The notes: a model not told the origin generated them from the letters alone. A stretch of DNA of 64,000 nt from Dendrolimus kikuchii (GCA_019925095.2 CM034394.1:22182272-22246271); one strand, 5' to 3'; shown: positions 21,806 through 33,924, counted from the stretch's first letter. Program-made: numbers and translations.

Positions 21806-22116
21806 TCCGTGCAGGAACGGAGAAAGTATACAATTTCCTGCGTTGGGGCGGCCTGTCGTAAGAGGCGACTTAACAACCCACAGCCAGGTGGTAGGGCATT
21901 TGCCCGACTGGATGGCTACCACCCCTGGTCTAAATTATGTCGCCATAACAGCCTTGAGTTGTGTTCCAGCATTGGTGACCAGGTTGAAGTTTCCCTTAAG
22001 AGAGCAGCAGCGCATTTGTAGCATCTTTGGTGTTGCAAATGTCCATAGGCGATGGTAACCACTTTCCATCAAGTGGGCCGTCTGCCTGTCTGCTGATCTC
22101 CTGCAATAAAATAAAA
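21806..22116 (+). mobile_element. R300 repeat, near full length (copy 4)
   Basis: The head starts TCCGTGCAGGAACGGAG after an A and the tail ends CTCCTGCAATAAAATAAAAG. Open frames across it (about 70 codons) recur in every copy, because the repeats are alike, and are not genes. Confidence 0.88.
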
Positions 22117-22181
22117 GAGAATGTTATAAAAGGAAAATGTTGTTACACTAATAGTCATATTGATATTTCTTACAGACAAAG

Positions 22182-22229
22182 CATTAAAATTTCAAGAGGA
22201 CATAAAAGCGTCCGCTTGAAATTTTAATG
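22182..22229. repeat. Inverted repeat, 20-bp arms
   Basis: Arms 22182-22201 and 22210-22229 pair with one mismatch around an 8-base loop. Weaker pairing seems to extend outward by about 30 bp on each side, suggesting a hairpin MITE next to the R300 copy. Confidence 0.75.
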
Positions 22230-22329
22230 TTTTGTTTTGTCACTTTCCGATATTGACTAAGATTTGTAGAATATTTTATGAGCTAATAACTCACATTTAA
22301 AATATTCATATTAAATTGATTATTTACTT

Positions 22330-22944
22330 TTTAACCGACTTCATAAAGGAGGAGGTTTTCAACTTTATTGGTATTTTTTTTTGTAATGTATGTACACTGA
22401 TTACTCTGAGATTTATGATCCGATTTACGTGATTTTGTTTTAGTTTGATGCGGAATAGTTGCCATTTGGTCCCTTAAAAATTTAACATAGTTTGGTCCAG
22501 TAATTTTCATTTTATGAACATTTTTTTATGAAAATTATCCGTTCCTGTTTCTTGGGACCTATATTTTTTAAGGCGCGCGGCACCTTTCGTAGACCTACTC
22601 GTAGCTGGACACTAAAAAGTAACAAATAAATAAAAAATCGTTTCAAAATTCCGAATTCAAGAACTAAAAAGTATAAAATTACTTAATAAAGATATTTAGT
22701 TTATTAAAAGACCAAATAATATAAAATTTTCTACATCTTGAAGTCGGTACCAAGTAAACCATAAAAATTATAATATTTTGCAACATTTTATTGTTATAAC
22801 AGGGTATATGGTAATTTTTATGGTTTGCTCGGCACCGACTTCAAGATGTAGAAAATTTTGTATTATTTTGTCTTTTAATAAACGAAATAAATTCTTAGTT
22901 AAAAATCTTTATCAAGTTATTTTATACTTTTTAGTTTTTGAAGT
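22330..22944. mobile_element. ACCGACTTC-type element with a long hairpin (copy 2)
   Basis: The right half is a long inverted repeat: 22656-22771 pairs with about 22812-22944 around a loop of roughly 40 bases, with a few mismatches and small gaps. Both arms carry AAGTCGGT / ACCGACTTC and AACCATAAAAATTA. The left half (ACCGACTTCATAAAGGAGGAGG) repeats the same end motif. No protein. Confidence 0.7.
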
Positions 22945-23053
22945 CGGTTTTTTTAAACAAATTTTTTTTTTTGGTTTTAATATTTTCCATAGATATATCG
23001 TTAATGACGATTCTTGTTTATCTAGTAACTGGTGGTATTTGGTATTTTAATAT

Positions 23054-23773
23054 TGTTACGAATTTGGCTTTTTGTAGGATGTAAATTCAACAATGCCGTT
23101 GGAAAAAGTTTATTAGAACTACACACATGTAATTCACAGTTCTTACAAGTATAGGCGAATACAACAAAACCAAACCGTAGGGCAGAAAATCGTTGTCACA
23201 TAAATCGCGAAAAGTTCGTCGTTATAAGATACTCACTCCAAAAGTGCACTAGATAATGCCTCGTTCGCTGTCAGAACACGACTAGCGCATTTCCGACTGA
23301 CCGACCCTCATCCATTTATAAATTAGATATGGCCTCCTAGCAATATGCCGCCCACTAGTTCTCGAGATCGTTAAATGGTCAGTTTAATGGCTTTCAAGAA
23401 TTCGAATGAAATACCAACAGAGAACAGGTTTTGTGACGTCTTACGGAGCCATGAACAAAGAGATTAGCGCAAACAATAGATCACTTAAATTCAAAGGGGT
23501 AATAAGACACCTGCAAAGGATTAGTATCGGCTTGGAACAGTATTGATAAAAAAAGTATTTATTTTCTCGATCCTTTTATACACTGTGTGTCGAAAATTGC
23601 CCTGGACAATAAGTCTTTGAATTAATTATTCATTAATGTTCAAGTAATGCTTTTTACGGTTTCATAATCAAATGATCATCATCTCTACGGAAACCCTTTA
23701 TGTGTGTGGTCACATGCACTTGATCATTTTTGTATAGATAGAGACCCTGACTTATTATTACCGGCCTGTAACA
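23054..23773 (-). mobile_element. Solo LTR, related family LTR-2
   Basis: A 720-bp segment with TGTTAC...GTAACA ends. On the minus strand it carries GTTCTAATAAAC, the same poly(A) context as LTR-1. Flanking tetramers are ATAT and ATTT, one mismatch, so the duplication is degraded or the end is slightly off. No internal domain adjoins. Confidence 0.65.
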
Positions 23774-24136
23774 ATTTTTCCTACTTTACTACGATGCTCA
23801 GAGTATCGGGGCTGGAAACCCACTTTGTTATGCAAGCACCCTCAAACCCGATTTTCCGTTAAATAATCAACGGTATGCCGACCACGTGACCAGTCCTTTA
23901 TCTATCCCTGAAAGATTTACAACCGGGGCGTTGCCACGGTTTATCTTAATCTGGTTGAGCTACTTTATATCTGTATCAGTGGGATTGGGGTCTTACTCTG
24001 ATTTTTTTTTAGTTGTGGTTCATAGACACTCCAGTCCACATTTTTGATACATTCATGTTTCGAAAAGTAGCTAAAATGCTAGCAGTCATAAGCGCCCATT
24101 TCGGAAAATGATCATACTTTAAATCCTTTATCGTAT
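23774..24136. other. Spacer
   Basis: GC-moderate unique-looking sequence; nothing recognised. Confidence 0.4.
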
Positions 24137-24661
24137 TGTTACAACCTAGGCAAAGACAAATTCCACGTACAGATCTGTAGAAGCACATTTTATTAAATTT
24201 TATAAAATTAATTATTTTTAATTATATTGCATTTGAACTAATCGTTATCCTTTTATGATCGTCTTCTTTTGTTCACTTATTTATTGGCATGCGTTTACTA
24301 ATTATTGAGTAAAATATCCTATTGTCCTATTGTACTCGCTCATTAGCATCATTAGCCAGGTATTGCGGATTACGTCGACTACGATACGGGCACATTTGCA
24401 TTTGTGTGGTATAAAACCAGGGCCTGATGGCGAGAGGGGGCAGTTGAGCGACGATTACGATACGGGCGTGACGTGTGTACATTGAAGAATCTAATAGTGA
24501 TGAACTTTCCGCGTTTTATTGAATTACGACCTTGTGCATTACGTTTGGATTTGTTGTGTTCGGTTATATTTGTACCTGTATTATACGTGTTTGTATAGTT
24601 CTAATAAACTCTATAGTAATTCTAACGCCATTTTAATTCGAGTCCCTCTAAGCTCGTAACA
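24137..24661 (+). mobile_element. Solo LTR, family LTR-1
   Basis: 525 bp, TGTTAC...GTAACA, with exact duplicates GTAT at 24133-24136 and 24662-24665. A TATA-like GGTATAAAACC lies at about 24410 and AATAAA at 24603-24608. Confidence 0.93.
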
Positions 24662-24831
24662 GTATGTAAGTTTGTAGGTGCATTTAAAAATATTTCTGTT
24701 TGTAAATGTATGAGTGTAGGTGTTTTTAATTGCATGATTGATTATGATGTATTTCACATGTCACTCTTGCCTTGAATTTTGATGTATTATTATTTTAAAC
24801 ATTTTTTTAGATCAAATGAAATCCGTACAGG

Positions 24832-25045
24832 AACAGAGAAAATATACTAATTCCTGCGACCGATTGCCTTAAGCCTGCAACTGGTTGCATTAAAAGCGAC
24901 AAAACAACCCACAACCAGGTGGTCTGTATGACTACCACCGGTGATTTAGAGTACACCGTCATAACAGCCTTGAGTTATGTACTAGCATCAATGGCCAGTT
25001 TCTAGTCCTACTTTCGAGGCCAGCAACATATTAGCTGCACCCATA
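24832..25045 (+). mobile_element. R300 repeat, 5' part of a split copy (copy 5a)
   Basis: The divergent head (TCCGTACAGGAACAGAG) runs into the middle module and stops near GCAGC...AGCTGCACC. The matching tail module in the same orientation lies at 28600-28700, beyond the 3.4-kb maT-like element. Confidence 0.65.
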
Positions 25046-25148
25046 GATAATTCACTATATATAAGAGGGATATGATATACTAATAGAACTGCCACAGCTG
25101 AAGTTATTTACCGAATGAAATCGTTGTATTATAGGATTCCCACTATCA

Positions 25149-28100
25149 ATGGGGATTGTTCAAAAAAAATTACCCTCTGATTTTATATTTTTATTATGTA
25201 AAATAGGGTATTTTAAGATACTAATTTGAATATTTTTGTGTTTTAAGAGTTAGTTTTTTTTTAATTCGATTTTTAAAAAAAATATCCGATGACGTCATTG
25301 GGGACAACTTTACATTAATTCCTTTGCCTATAAAAAGAAAATAATCATATTAATCTGTGCTAATATTTAAATGTTACTGTCATTATTCATTATGACACAT
25401 CGGGATCATTTTAGTGTGGCCAGCTTAGCAATTTTATCGGTAGATTTATTTTATATATTTTGGTGTTCAACATTTATTATTTTCTAAAGTTACCGTTAAG
25501 TTATTTAAAGTGACCTTTAGTGAAAAATCAATATAATATAACTTAAACTGAATAATGTACAGTTAGACTGAATACCATTAATTGATAATCAGGCATAAAT
25601 TACCTATTAGACACCATTGCGATGTCATTACTTTTCTTAATTTGTAATAAAGTATTCTTTCGGCGATTACAACAGATAAAGCTCATTCGACTACTAAAAT
25701 ACTTAGATTTGGTATCACATTTGGATTATCATTTTAAATGTCTGATACCTAAACATAGTCTCATTATCCAATGATGTTGTCAATCCAGTTAAAATAAAAA
25801 GGTTGTATTGTCAGTTTCAATTGAGGGGGGGGGGGGGGAGTATTATTAGTCAGACCTTTAAAAAAAATATCAGTCGTTAGGACTGCACTTCAGAGATAAA
25901 AACTTGGTATCTGAGCGTGACGGTCGTGCGAATTCAGTGTATTTTCCCCATCCTAGAAGTATCTACCGAAGTTTTCAATTTAAAAATCATGGCGATGTTC
26001 GATAAGGTCTTTTTTAAGTCAATATGTTGGGAGTTACTTTCCTACACACACGTGTGTACTTACAAGAATTACAAATTTTAGTAATTTCACTATTAGCAAC
26101 CTGGCAACATTGGGTATTTAGGCTTTAGATCGGCGGTTAATGCAGCATTTCTAAATTCTAATATTATTCATTACAATTAATTTCGTCCTTAGAAAAATCT
26201 TCTAAAGTCATCCGACAAAAAAGTGAATTGTTTTATTAATGAAAATGTATTAAATATTTTCTCTTTCTAAACATGGCCGAATCTTCAAATAGGAGTGTTA
26301 ATTTTGTAAAGGCTGATACGCTAAACCTACCTAACATGTAATGTTATTAGAGTACATAGCTATACTCGTAGTACATATTGGAGAAATAAGAGGAGCTAAA
26401 ATCCTGATGTAAGTAGTTTTGTGAAGGTTTCTAAATTCAACATGTTCGTCCATAGATCTTCCTTACTTCTTTCCTCTTAGAACCTGTGTAGTATATTACT
26501 ATTCCTGTCTGTAAATTAAATCCATATAAGAAATCAGTAATATTAATTATTAGTTAATATATGATTGATGTAAGTATACTTTGTGTTGAAGTCAAAATTC
26601 ATCTAAAATGTGCACCTATTTGTAGAAAAATAGCTACATGTCTCACTCATTCATTAGAAACTGATTAAAATAATATTAATTACTTATTTGATAATTTGGT
26701 ACAATCCATAAATCAGCAACCTATATTACTTTCTTAATAATCTATAATACAAGTAAAGTATCTCATATAAATACATACAAATAAAGGAACAGACATTGCA
26801 CCACTGCCCTGGCGGTTAGATAATGTGTTTGATTGCTAATGTATGTTATGGATCTGATCTTATACAACAAATTACCGGAAAATATGAAACTCTCCAGTAG
26901 TTTTAAATATATTCACTTGCCGGCTTAAAAGTGATTAATTAATTAAGCACATCTATAGCTTGAAGGATTTCATGGAATATGAAGATTTGTGATAAATACC
27001 TTAATGATTGTAAATCTCTTAATAATATGATTTTGATGTGTAACATAGTTACTAATATGAAAATTTATGTTTTAAATAAGGACTATGCGAGTAATTAAAT
27101 GTGTCTATTTAATCTATCTTTTTTTTCCAGGTTCAGAAAAAGTTAACAGAAAAGTTTTCTGCATAAGCAAGGGTTATGCTTGATCATAGAATTTTATGAC
27201 TTATCCACTGCAGTTTACATGAAAACTTTATGTATAGAAAAAACCAAATGCTAGCCTGCAGAAAAAAGAAAAAGATAAAACTGAACATTTCTGAAAAGAT
27301 TATATAATATGTCCTAAATTATTATTAATAAGTGTTTAAGTAAATAAACAAGTTTAACTGCTAAAAGTTATTTATTATTTCATCTTGCAAAATAATAAGT
27401 CAAAAGATATATTTTATTAATCAATTCATATAAATATATGGCACATACAAATTTATAACTCACAATAGTTTGCTTTCAGTATAGAAACCATCTTATTCTT
27501 ATAACTCTTAATGTGAACTCTTAAGACATCAGTCAAAGTAAAGCAAAAATATTTTTGGAGGAATGTTAAATATTCATATATTGTTTACATGAATTATAAC
27601 TAATAACATCTAGATTTATGTATATATAAAAATAAGTTATTTAAAATAGCCATCCTTGTTCTCAATTAATTAAGCTTTAAAGATATAGGCCATTCTTCTA
27701 TGGTGGTACTAATCTTTTCAATCAGTTTCCATTTATTGATTTGGGCTCGCTTGAGATAAATTCAGGTTCTGGTGAACTTTTTGTATGCCATTAGCTCCAA
27801 TGCAGTTCATAAAGAATACTCCAAAGAATTCAAGTCAGAACTCGACGAAGGCCAACCTATGCTCTGAACAAAGTCTGACAAATTGGCTTGCAACCAATGT
27901 TGGATTGAATTAGCTTCATGGGAGGGTACAGAGTCCTGTTGGAAAATCCACTACTATCCAGCGAATAAAGTATCACTTAATGCTTAAATCATTGTTTCCA
28001 ATATGTGATTTTGGACGTCCTTCTAACTTCTGGCGCAAGGTGTATTGTTTTGCCAGTTAAATTTTCTTCCACCGTGATGATCTTCTCATCAGTAAACAGG

Positions 28101-28586
28101 TTATTTTTTGGATCGCATCTCTTGAAAAGATTTCGACATCGTTCCAATCGCCATTTACGAAGACGCTCGTTTATATAATGCACTTTTCTTTGACTTTTAG
28201 TTAGAGACCATATGTAAATATTCTCTTTACAGATATTTAAGAAATATTGGTCTGAAGAAATAATATATACATAATTTTATTCTAGGTACGTCGAATAAAA
28301 TGTTTGTTTATGTTGATGTTGTGTGACATAACAATGACATAAAAAGGAAAATGTCGGTCCTTTTGTATTTTGAAACTGAATGGCTACGGTATTCATATGC
28401 ATTTCACCAGACGTAAATGACGTCATAGGATTTAGTAAGGTCAAATAAAGGTTAAACGCATTTCTTTCAAAATACAAGAGGATTGTACGTTTTTTGGAAT
28501 TTTAACTAGACAGAAATGATTAGGAACACTATTCCTCGAAATGGTTTTTCAAAAAGCTAAATTGAAAAAAAGTGAACAATCCCCAT
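25149..28586. mobile_element. 3.4-kb element with 14-bp inverted ends carrying a mariner/maT-like remnant
   Basis: The ends ATGGGGATTGTTCA (25149-25162) and its exact reverse complement (28573-28586) enclose 3438 bp. The right flank is TA (28587-28588); the left flank is CA, a possibly mutated TA. A minus-strand transposase remnant lies near the right end. Elements of this type are usually about 1.3 kb, so the AT-rich 25165-27690 part probably includes later insertions that I cannot delimit; it holds a 13-base G run near 25826 and no recognisable gene. Confidence 0.7.
27690..28262 (-). pseudogene. mariner/maT-like transposase remnant
   Basis: On the minus strand one frame gives ...LTKSQRKVHYINERLRKWRLERC..., then NLFTDEKIITVEEN (first catalytic Asp). 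After a deletion of roughly 60 residues a second frame gives WIFQQDSVPSHEAN (second Asp) and GWPSSSSDLNSLEYSL. In maT elements the third residue, 38 positions after the second Asp, is Asp in LDY; here it is Glu in LEY. The N-terminal helix-turn-helix region is missing. Stops and the frame shift make it dead. Confidence 0.8.
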
Positions 28587-28599
28587 TAGGACATTACAT

Positions 28600-28700
28600 T
28601 GCTGCATCTTTGGTGTTACAAATGGCCATAGGCAACCGTAACTTCTTTCCATGAAATAAGGCATCAGCCTGTCTGCTGTACTTCAGCAATAAATAAATCA
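28600..28700 (+). mobile_element. R300 repeat, 3' part of a split copy (copy 5b)
   Basis: The tail module (CTTTGGTGTTACAAATGGCC ... GCCTGTCTGCTG ... CAATAAATAAA). It begins about where the copy at 24832-25045 stops. Confidence 0.65.
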
Positions 28701-28748
28701 TTCAATAATTGTTGACATAAGTAAAGGATCAGTAGTATTATTATTATA

Positions 28749-29170
28749 CATACATACATAACTTCACGCCAGTTCCCTTGCGGGATAGGTACGAACAACA
28801 GGCTTATTCTTACACACCTCACTTGCTTCTTTGACATTCATAACTCTTGTCATGCACGCTCGTCTGTTCTTAAGGCTCTTGACATCACCTTCTGCTAGTA
28901 CTCGATCAATTTGATCATGGAAGGTGTGTCGTGGCCTTCCACGACTTCTGCATCCATCCACTTTTGCATTGTATATCTGTTTAGTCATTCTTTCATCATG
29001 CATTCTTTCCACATGCCCGAACCACCGGAGCATTCCTTTCCTTACCTTCACCCCGACACTCTCTTTCAGATCAACTCTCTTTCTTACTTCGGTATTACGA
29101 ACGCGGTCCGCGAGCGTCACTCCGCAGATTTTGCACAGTGCTCGCATCTCGACCGCGTCTACTCTACTCT
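28749..29170 (-). pseudogene. LINE-A 3' copy, 422 bp, with target duplication
   Basis: An exact 13-bp duplication, TATTATTATTATA, flanks it at 28736-28748 and 29171-29183. The 127-codon frame encodes the LINE-A C-terminus: MRALCKICGVTLADRVRNT, LRWFGHVERMHDERM, SRGRPRHTFHDQIDRV, and YPARELA at the end. The part upstream, including all of RT, is absent. Relative to other copies four codons (KWRS) are missing before VVRTYPARELA. Confidence 0.93.
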
Positions 29171-29229
29171 ATTATTATTATAAGTATCACTATATCTTTA
29201 AGATGCAGCATTTAGTTAGAAATAAAATT

Positions 29230-29370
29230 ATCCGAGCATTAAAACTCTGTTGCATTCGAAGGCTGGATTCCGCTTAACTACTTTTTCTTCTTCACTTACC
29301 GCAATCTTTAGCATCCCCTGTCTTAAGACGTTCACGATGTCAAGCCAGTATGCCTTAAGGCTAGGATCAG
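29230..29370 (-). pseudogene. RTE 3' fragment, degenerate
   Basis: It matches the 3' end of the RTE family at 42270-42420 (CTACTTTTTCTTCTTCACTT, ATGTCAAGCCAG), with the ATG-rich tail already lost. Confidence 0.6.
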
Positions 29371-30299
29371 AAGATGTAGCGCAAAGGCAAGGCTTATATA
29401 AAGCATTGGACCGCTATCAGCTGATAGCGACGAGTCTAAAATAGAAAAGAAACATACAAGGACTTTCTTCTTGAAAAGCTATGTCCTATAAAGAAAAGAA
29501 AAGCAAAACAATCTGTACCCAAGAGTATTATGAAAAAAGTAATCTCTACAAACAGTGCTTCTACCGGAAAGTAGACTTAAAACTTAGATTAACTTATATA
29601 CGAGACATGTTAGTGAAGTAAAAGTTGAATTCTATGGACGTAATTGAATTCTAAGAGTCAGCTACCAGCTCTATGTTTGTACAGTGCATAAACTTTTAAA
29701 ACTCGGTTGCTTAAAGTTTAATGTATCGTTTATGAGCGCGAAACAAGTTCTATAACCTTAGTTATTTAACAAAAGTTATAGATCCAAACGTGTTCGTATT
29801 TGTAAGTTACAGTTAACATGATGGTAAGTTGTAGCAATTCAGTGGATAAGGCACATTACACATCTAATTTATTCTAACATCATTTAGTGATTGGTAACCA
29901 ACGAAAATATCAAAAACTAAGCCATTCGGCTAATGGTGGTCCTATCGTTGGCTAAAAACTCGTTAATGGTTATTTGGCTAATAGCTGAATGACTCAATAA
30001 CCAACTGTCCACAACTGATGGCTTCGCGGAAATTTGTAAGTTTTCAGTTTTATTTGACAACCGTTAGTTATCTAGCGAATCGATGGACAGCCTTTGTGAA
30101 TAACCACAATTGAGCTGATTTTTATAATAGCTACCTATTTATAGGAGGGATGAAATTCGTGTGTTACAGAAAATCTTATTAATAAATATCTTTATTTGCA
30201 AGAATGTAGTTTATACAGATGTTATCCAATTTTAGATACACAGTAAATTCTACCACATATTACTATACAAAATAACTTAGTTTGAAAGATTGATAGATA

Positions 30300-30300
<1 letters not shown>
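29371..30300. other. Spacer
   Basis: No gene. The 29880-30120 part repeats short GGTTNNTTGGCTAA-like words in both orientations and may be an old MITE. Confidence 0.35.

Positions 30301-30365
<65 letters not shown>
30301..30365. repeat. (AT)n microsatellite, about 32 repeats
   Basis: An uninterrupted TA/AT run. The 61-codon minus frame over it is purely low-complexity. Confidence 0.95.
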
Positions 30366-30368
<3 letters not shown>

Positions 30369-30781
30369 TTGTGCCAAAAAATGATATACTTATTTATGGA
30401 TATATGCAAAAATATATAAGTATAGAAGGAAAAGAAGTACAATGCCAATCCCTAATAGTTAACCAGAGATGAAAGAAGAGAAGACGGTAGAAAAATCGGT
30501 CAAACGTGAACCTATTTAATATTTTAAACAAATGCTGCGCGAAGCTCGTCGTTATCCCCGCAGACCTACATATTTAAGGAAATACAGTCAGTAGAACAGA
30601 AGCAATTTACCTTTTTATGTAGTGAGTGAGTATATATGTGTGGTGACACAGTTTGTATGGTCAGCAGTTTATGCTTGGGCAACTACGCCGCGCATCCGTA
30701 AGTCCAACACATATAATGCAACAGACCAATCTTGTCTTGTGCACTATATCAATACATAACTTTGGATTGAATCGTGTGTAA
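30366..30781. other. Spacer
   Basis: Nothing recognised. Confidence 0.4.
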
Positions 30782-30785
30782 ATAT

Positions 30786-31261
30786 TGTTACAATTTGGGC
30801 CACCTGCATATCTGTAGACAAATCACATTTATTACCTGCCGGCGTTTGAGCTGATAACATGGAAACTATTTATGACTATCTTCTTTTATTTCCTTTGTGT
30901 TTAAAATTTGTAATTAGAAAAACAGTCTATTGTGTATTGTAATGTTTATGATAGTCATTAGCCAGGTGAGATTCTTAGAAATCATTGTTATGCGGTGGAG
31001 TATTGTGTCGAGACATATTGAATAGTTTAGTATAAAGCAATGCCTGAACGGAGGGGTGAGGCAGTCAAAGCGATAACACAAGCGAGGTAAGACGTGTGTA
31101 CATTTAGTGACGGACTTTGCGCGTGTTATTGAATTGTGCATTACATTTGGACATATTGCGTCCGGTTATATTTGTACCTGTGTTATACGTGTTTGTATAG
31201 TTCTAATAAATTCTATAGTAATTCCAACGGCATTTTAATTCGAGTCCCGCAACTTGTAACA
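30786..31261 (+). mobile_element. Solo LTR, family LTR-1
   Basis: 476 bp, TGTTAC...GTAACA, with exact duplicates ATAT at 30782-30785 and 31262-31265. TATA-like GTATAAAGCAATGCCT lies near 31030 and TTCTAATAAATTC near 31201. It aligns along its length with the copy at 36825. Confidence 0.93.
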
Positions 31262-31265
31262 ATAT

Positions 31266-31840
31266 TAACTATATTTTGTATACACATTTGTCTGTAAACA
31301 CTTATTACGCTTTTTACTAGTGCAATCACAATTGTTTGATTTCTCTCACACCTCAAGAACTTAAGGAAACTGACTTCTAATAACTAGTTAACATATAAAT
31401 TCCAACTTGTAATAAGTGGCCACCATCCTTACTTCACAGTGATATTATATCACAGTTATTATACCACATATCTAATTTAATAGATGGCAACATTGTAGCT
31501 TATAGGACTGGTAATACAAATAAGCAGAAAACAAAGAAAGTCAAGATCGTGTATAATTTATACTAGAAATCAATTACTCGAATATTCGTAGAGCTAAAAA
31601 AATGTGCCCAATAAGGCTAAAAAGCTGTTCGATAAAATGTATTGGATGTCCCTTTCACGGAGTGTTTAGCAATAATTTCTGGTTCGGTTGGCGAGATAAA
31701 TCTGCGCCGAGTGAAAACAATGGCCGGAGTACTTATCTACTGAAAATTTTCAACGGTAATATATTCTCTTTTATATTTGGTTTGACTGTGTATGGTGGCT
31801 GTTATATAAAATTAATTTTATACCACAAAACACTAAGGTA
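31266..31840. other. Spacer
   Basis: A 134-codon frame at 31602-32006 starts here but its second half is antisense LINE-A, so it is not a gene. Confidence 0.45.
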
Positions 31841-32162
31841 CATACATACATACATAACTTCACGCCAGTTCCCTTGCGGGGTAGGCACGAACAACAGAGC
31901 GCCATTTAGGCCCATTCTTACACACCTCACTTGCTTCTTTGACATTCATAACTCTTGTCATGCACACTCGTCTGTTCTTAAGGCTCCTGACATCACCCTC
32001 CGCTAGTACACGATCAATTTGATCATGGAAGGTGTGACGTGGCCTTCCACGACTTCTGCATCCATCCACTTTTGCATTGTATATCTGTTTAGTCATTCTT
32101 TCATCAGGCATTCTTTCCACATGCCCGAACCACCGGAGCATTCCTTTCCTTACCTTCACCCC
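31841..32162 (-). pseudogene. LINE-A 3' copy joined to MITE-M
   Basis: The frame carries GVKVRKGMLRWFGHVERM through WRSVVRAYPARELA, intact to the stop. The 5' end abuts MITE-M at 32163, and no target duplicate was found, so the left part of the MITE was probably lost in a rearrangement at insertion. Confidence 0.88.
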
Positions 32163-32409
32163 TTTAAAAAAACTGCTCAGCAACTGATTAGTGAAAATCT
32201 TACCCATAAGCTCCTCTTTAGTCGAATGTTTTGAGTACAACCTACGTTAATCATTCAAATTTCGTTTATCTGTGCTCCTCTTAGGTAAACAACAGGTAGT
32301 AAACGTTTATAAGTGAAAAAAAAGATATTCATTGATTAGGGTCTGATTCTGCTTCTCTTACTTAAGAGATGTCTAATCGTTTCTTAACGAGATTATTATA
32401 AGTAAGGCC
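32163..32409. mobile_element. MITE-M, left end missing (copy 1)
   Basis: About 245 bp match 49736-49979 at roughly 93% identity, ending in TTATAAGTAAGGCC. The left inverted end seen in the other copy is absent. Confidence 0.8.
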
Positions 32410-32934
32410 TTAAATAGCAGTCGTGAGTCTAGTTTTCCTTTAGATTGTTAGGTCATACATACTATGCGGTTAGCCGCAGACCGGTCAGCCGTTTAGTTGT
32501 AATATATGGCTAGTTGTAATCGAAACTGCAAATTGAGAATGAAACTGGCATTAAACTGAATTGCGTAGTTTATATAGCATTGAGTGACCGGAGCGGTTTG
32601 AGTCTCCGCGTAGTGCAACAGGAAATATCAGTATTACTTAAATATCGTCGGCGTCAACGGCGTTGTTTTTGTCAATATTGTTACATATTATATGTATATA
32701 TCACAATTTTGACGAAAAAATGATATCACCAAAAAGTGTAGTTACAAGGTCCTGTACAGACGTCAATCACGATCTACCGGACGACTGATCCGATTGCGGC
32801 GAGCTGCATAGCGCGTGGTCGACCTTAGATTATAATAACATCAGCAGCTGACTTGATATAAGTTCTCCTCAGAATAAATGACTGTGCAGATCTAACTTTC
32901 ATATGTGGTTTTTGTACTCTATTAAGGGATATTT
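32410..32934. other. Spacer
   Basis: Nothing recognised. Confidence 0.4.
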
Positions 32935-33240
32935 CTTTTTTATTACATGAGTTCAGCAGACAGGCAAACGGACCACTTGATGGAAAACGGTTACCATCGG
33001 CTATGGACATTTGCAACACCAAAGATGTTACAAATGCGCTTCTTACTTAAGGGAGACTGGACCCTGGTCACTAATGCCGAAACAGAAATAAAGGTTGTTA
33101 TGGCGGCACACTCTAGACCAGGGGTGGTAGCCATCCAGTCGGGCAAATACCTTACCACCTGGCTGTGGGTTGTTTTGTGGCCTCTTACGACAGGCCGCCC
33201 GGCCGCAGGAAATTGTATTCTTTCTCCGTTCCTGCACGGA
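32935..33240 (-). mobile_element. R300 repeat (copy 6)
   Basis: Near full length in reverse: T-rich start, CAGCAGACAGGCAAACGG, and the head ending CGTTCCTGCACGGA at 33240. Confidence 0.88.
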
Positions 33241-33377
33241 TAAAAATATGTTAGTAAAGAGTTGGAAATATGTTGGTATGTTGTTTGACCACCGTTGAGC
33301 AGTGTATGTCCCTCTTCAGCGTGGATGGGAATGAGACAGTACTTTAGTCTTATACACTTTTAATCATACACTATGTA

Positions 33378-33911
33378 CATACATACATACATACATAACT
33401 TCACGCCAGTTCCCTTGCAGAGTAGGCACGAACAACAGAGTGCTATTTAGGCTTATTCTTACACACGTCACTTGCCTCTTTGACATTCATAACTCTTGTC
33501 ATGCAAGCTCGTCTGTTCTTAAGGCTCCTGACATCACCTTCTGCTAGTACACGATCAATTTGATCATGGAAGGTGTGTCGTGGCCTTCCACGACTTCTGC
33601 ATCCATCCACTTTTGCATTGTATATCTGTTTAGTCATTCTTTCATCATGCATTCTTTCCACATGCCCGAACCACCGGAGCATTCCTTTCCTTACCTTCAC
33701 CCCGACACTCTCTTTCAGACCAACTCTCTTTCTTACTTCGGTATTACGAACGCGGTCCGCGAGTGTCACTCCGCAGATTTTGCGCAGTGCTCGCATCTCG
33801 ACCGCGTTTACTCTACTTTCATGCTCTCTCTTCCATACCCAACTCTCGCATCCATACGTGCGCGTAGGTACCAGCACCGCGTTGTGTATGGCGACCTGGG
33901 CCTTCTGGCTA
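33378..33911 (-). pseudogene. LINE-A 3' copy, 534 bp, with target duplication
   Basis: An exact 13-bp duplication, CATACACTATGTA, flanks it at 33365-33377 and 33912-33924. It is the longest LINE-A C-terminus here, encoding AQVAIHNAVLVPTRTYGCES, VEMRALRKICGVTL, LRWFGHVERMHDERM and the GRPRHTF block. A TGG-to-TAG change ends the frame ten or so codons early, just before the VVRAYPARELA region. The 28749 copy is nearly identical over the shared part, which implies recent activity. Confidence 0.94.
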
Positions 33912-33924
33912 CATACACTATGTA

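Noticed and set aside
21809..22058. Recurring frames with CGRAACRKR or VVGHLPDWMATT in many places
   Set aside because: They are translations of the R300 repeat, present in both directions in every copy; copies carry indels and there is no sign of coding constraint.
27110..27180. A splice acceptor (polypyrimidine then CAG) and exon
   Set aside because: The following frame closes after about a dozen codons and there is no donor or further exon to support it.
28911..29277. Plus-strand frames of 90-117 codons over the LINE-A copy (and the like at 32019, 33560 and 33573)
   Set aside because: They are antisense shadows of the LINE-A C-terminal frame and recur in every copy.
30263..30448. A 61-codon frame
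   Set aside because: Pure (AT)n translation.
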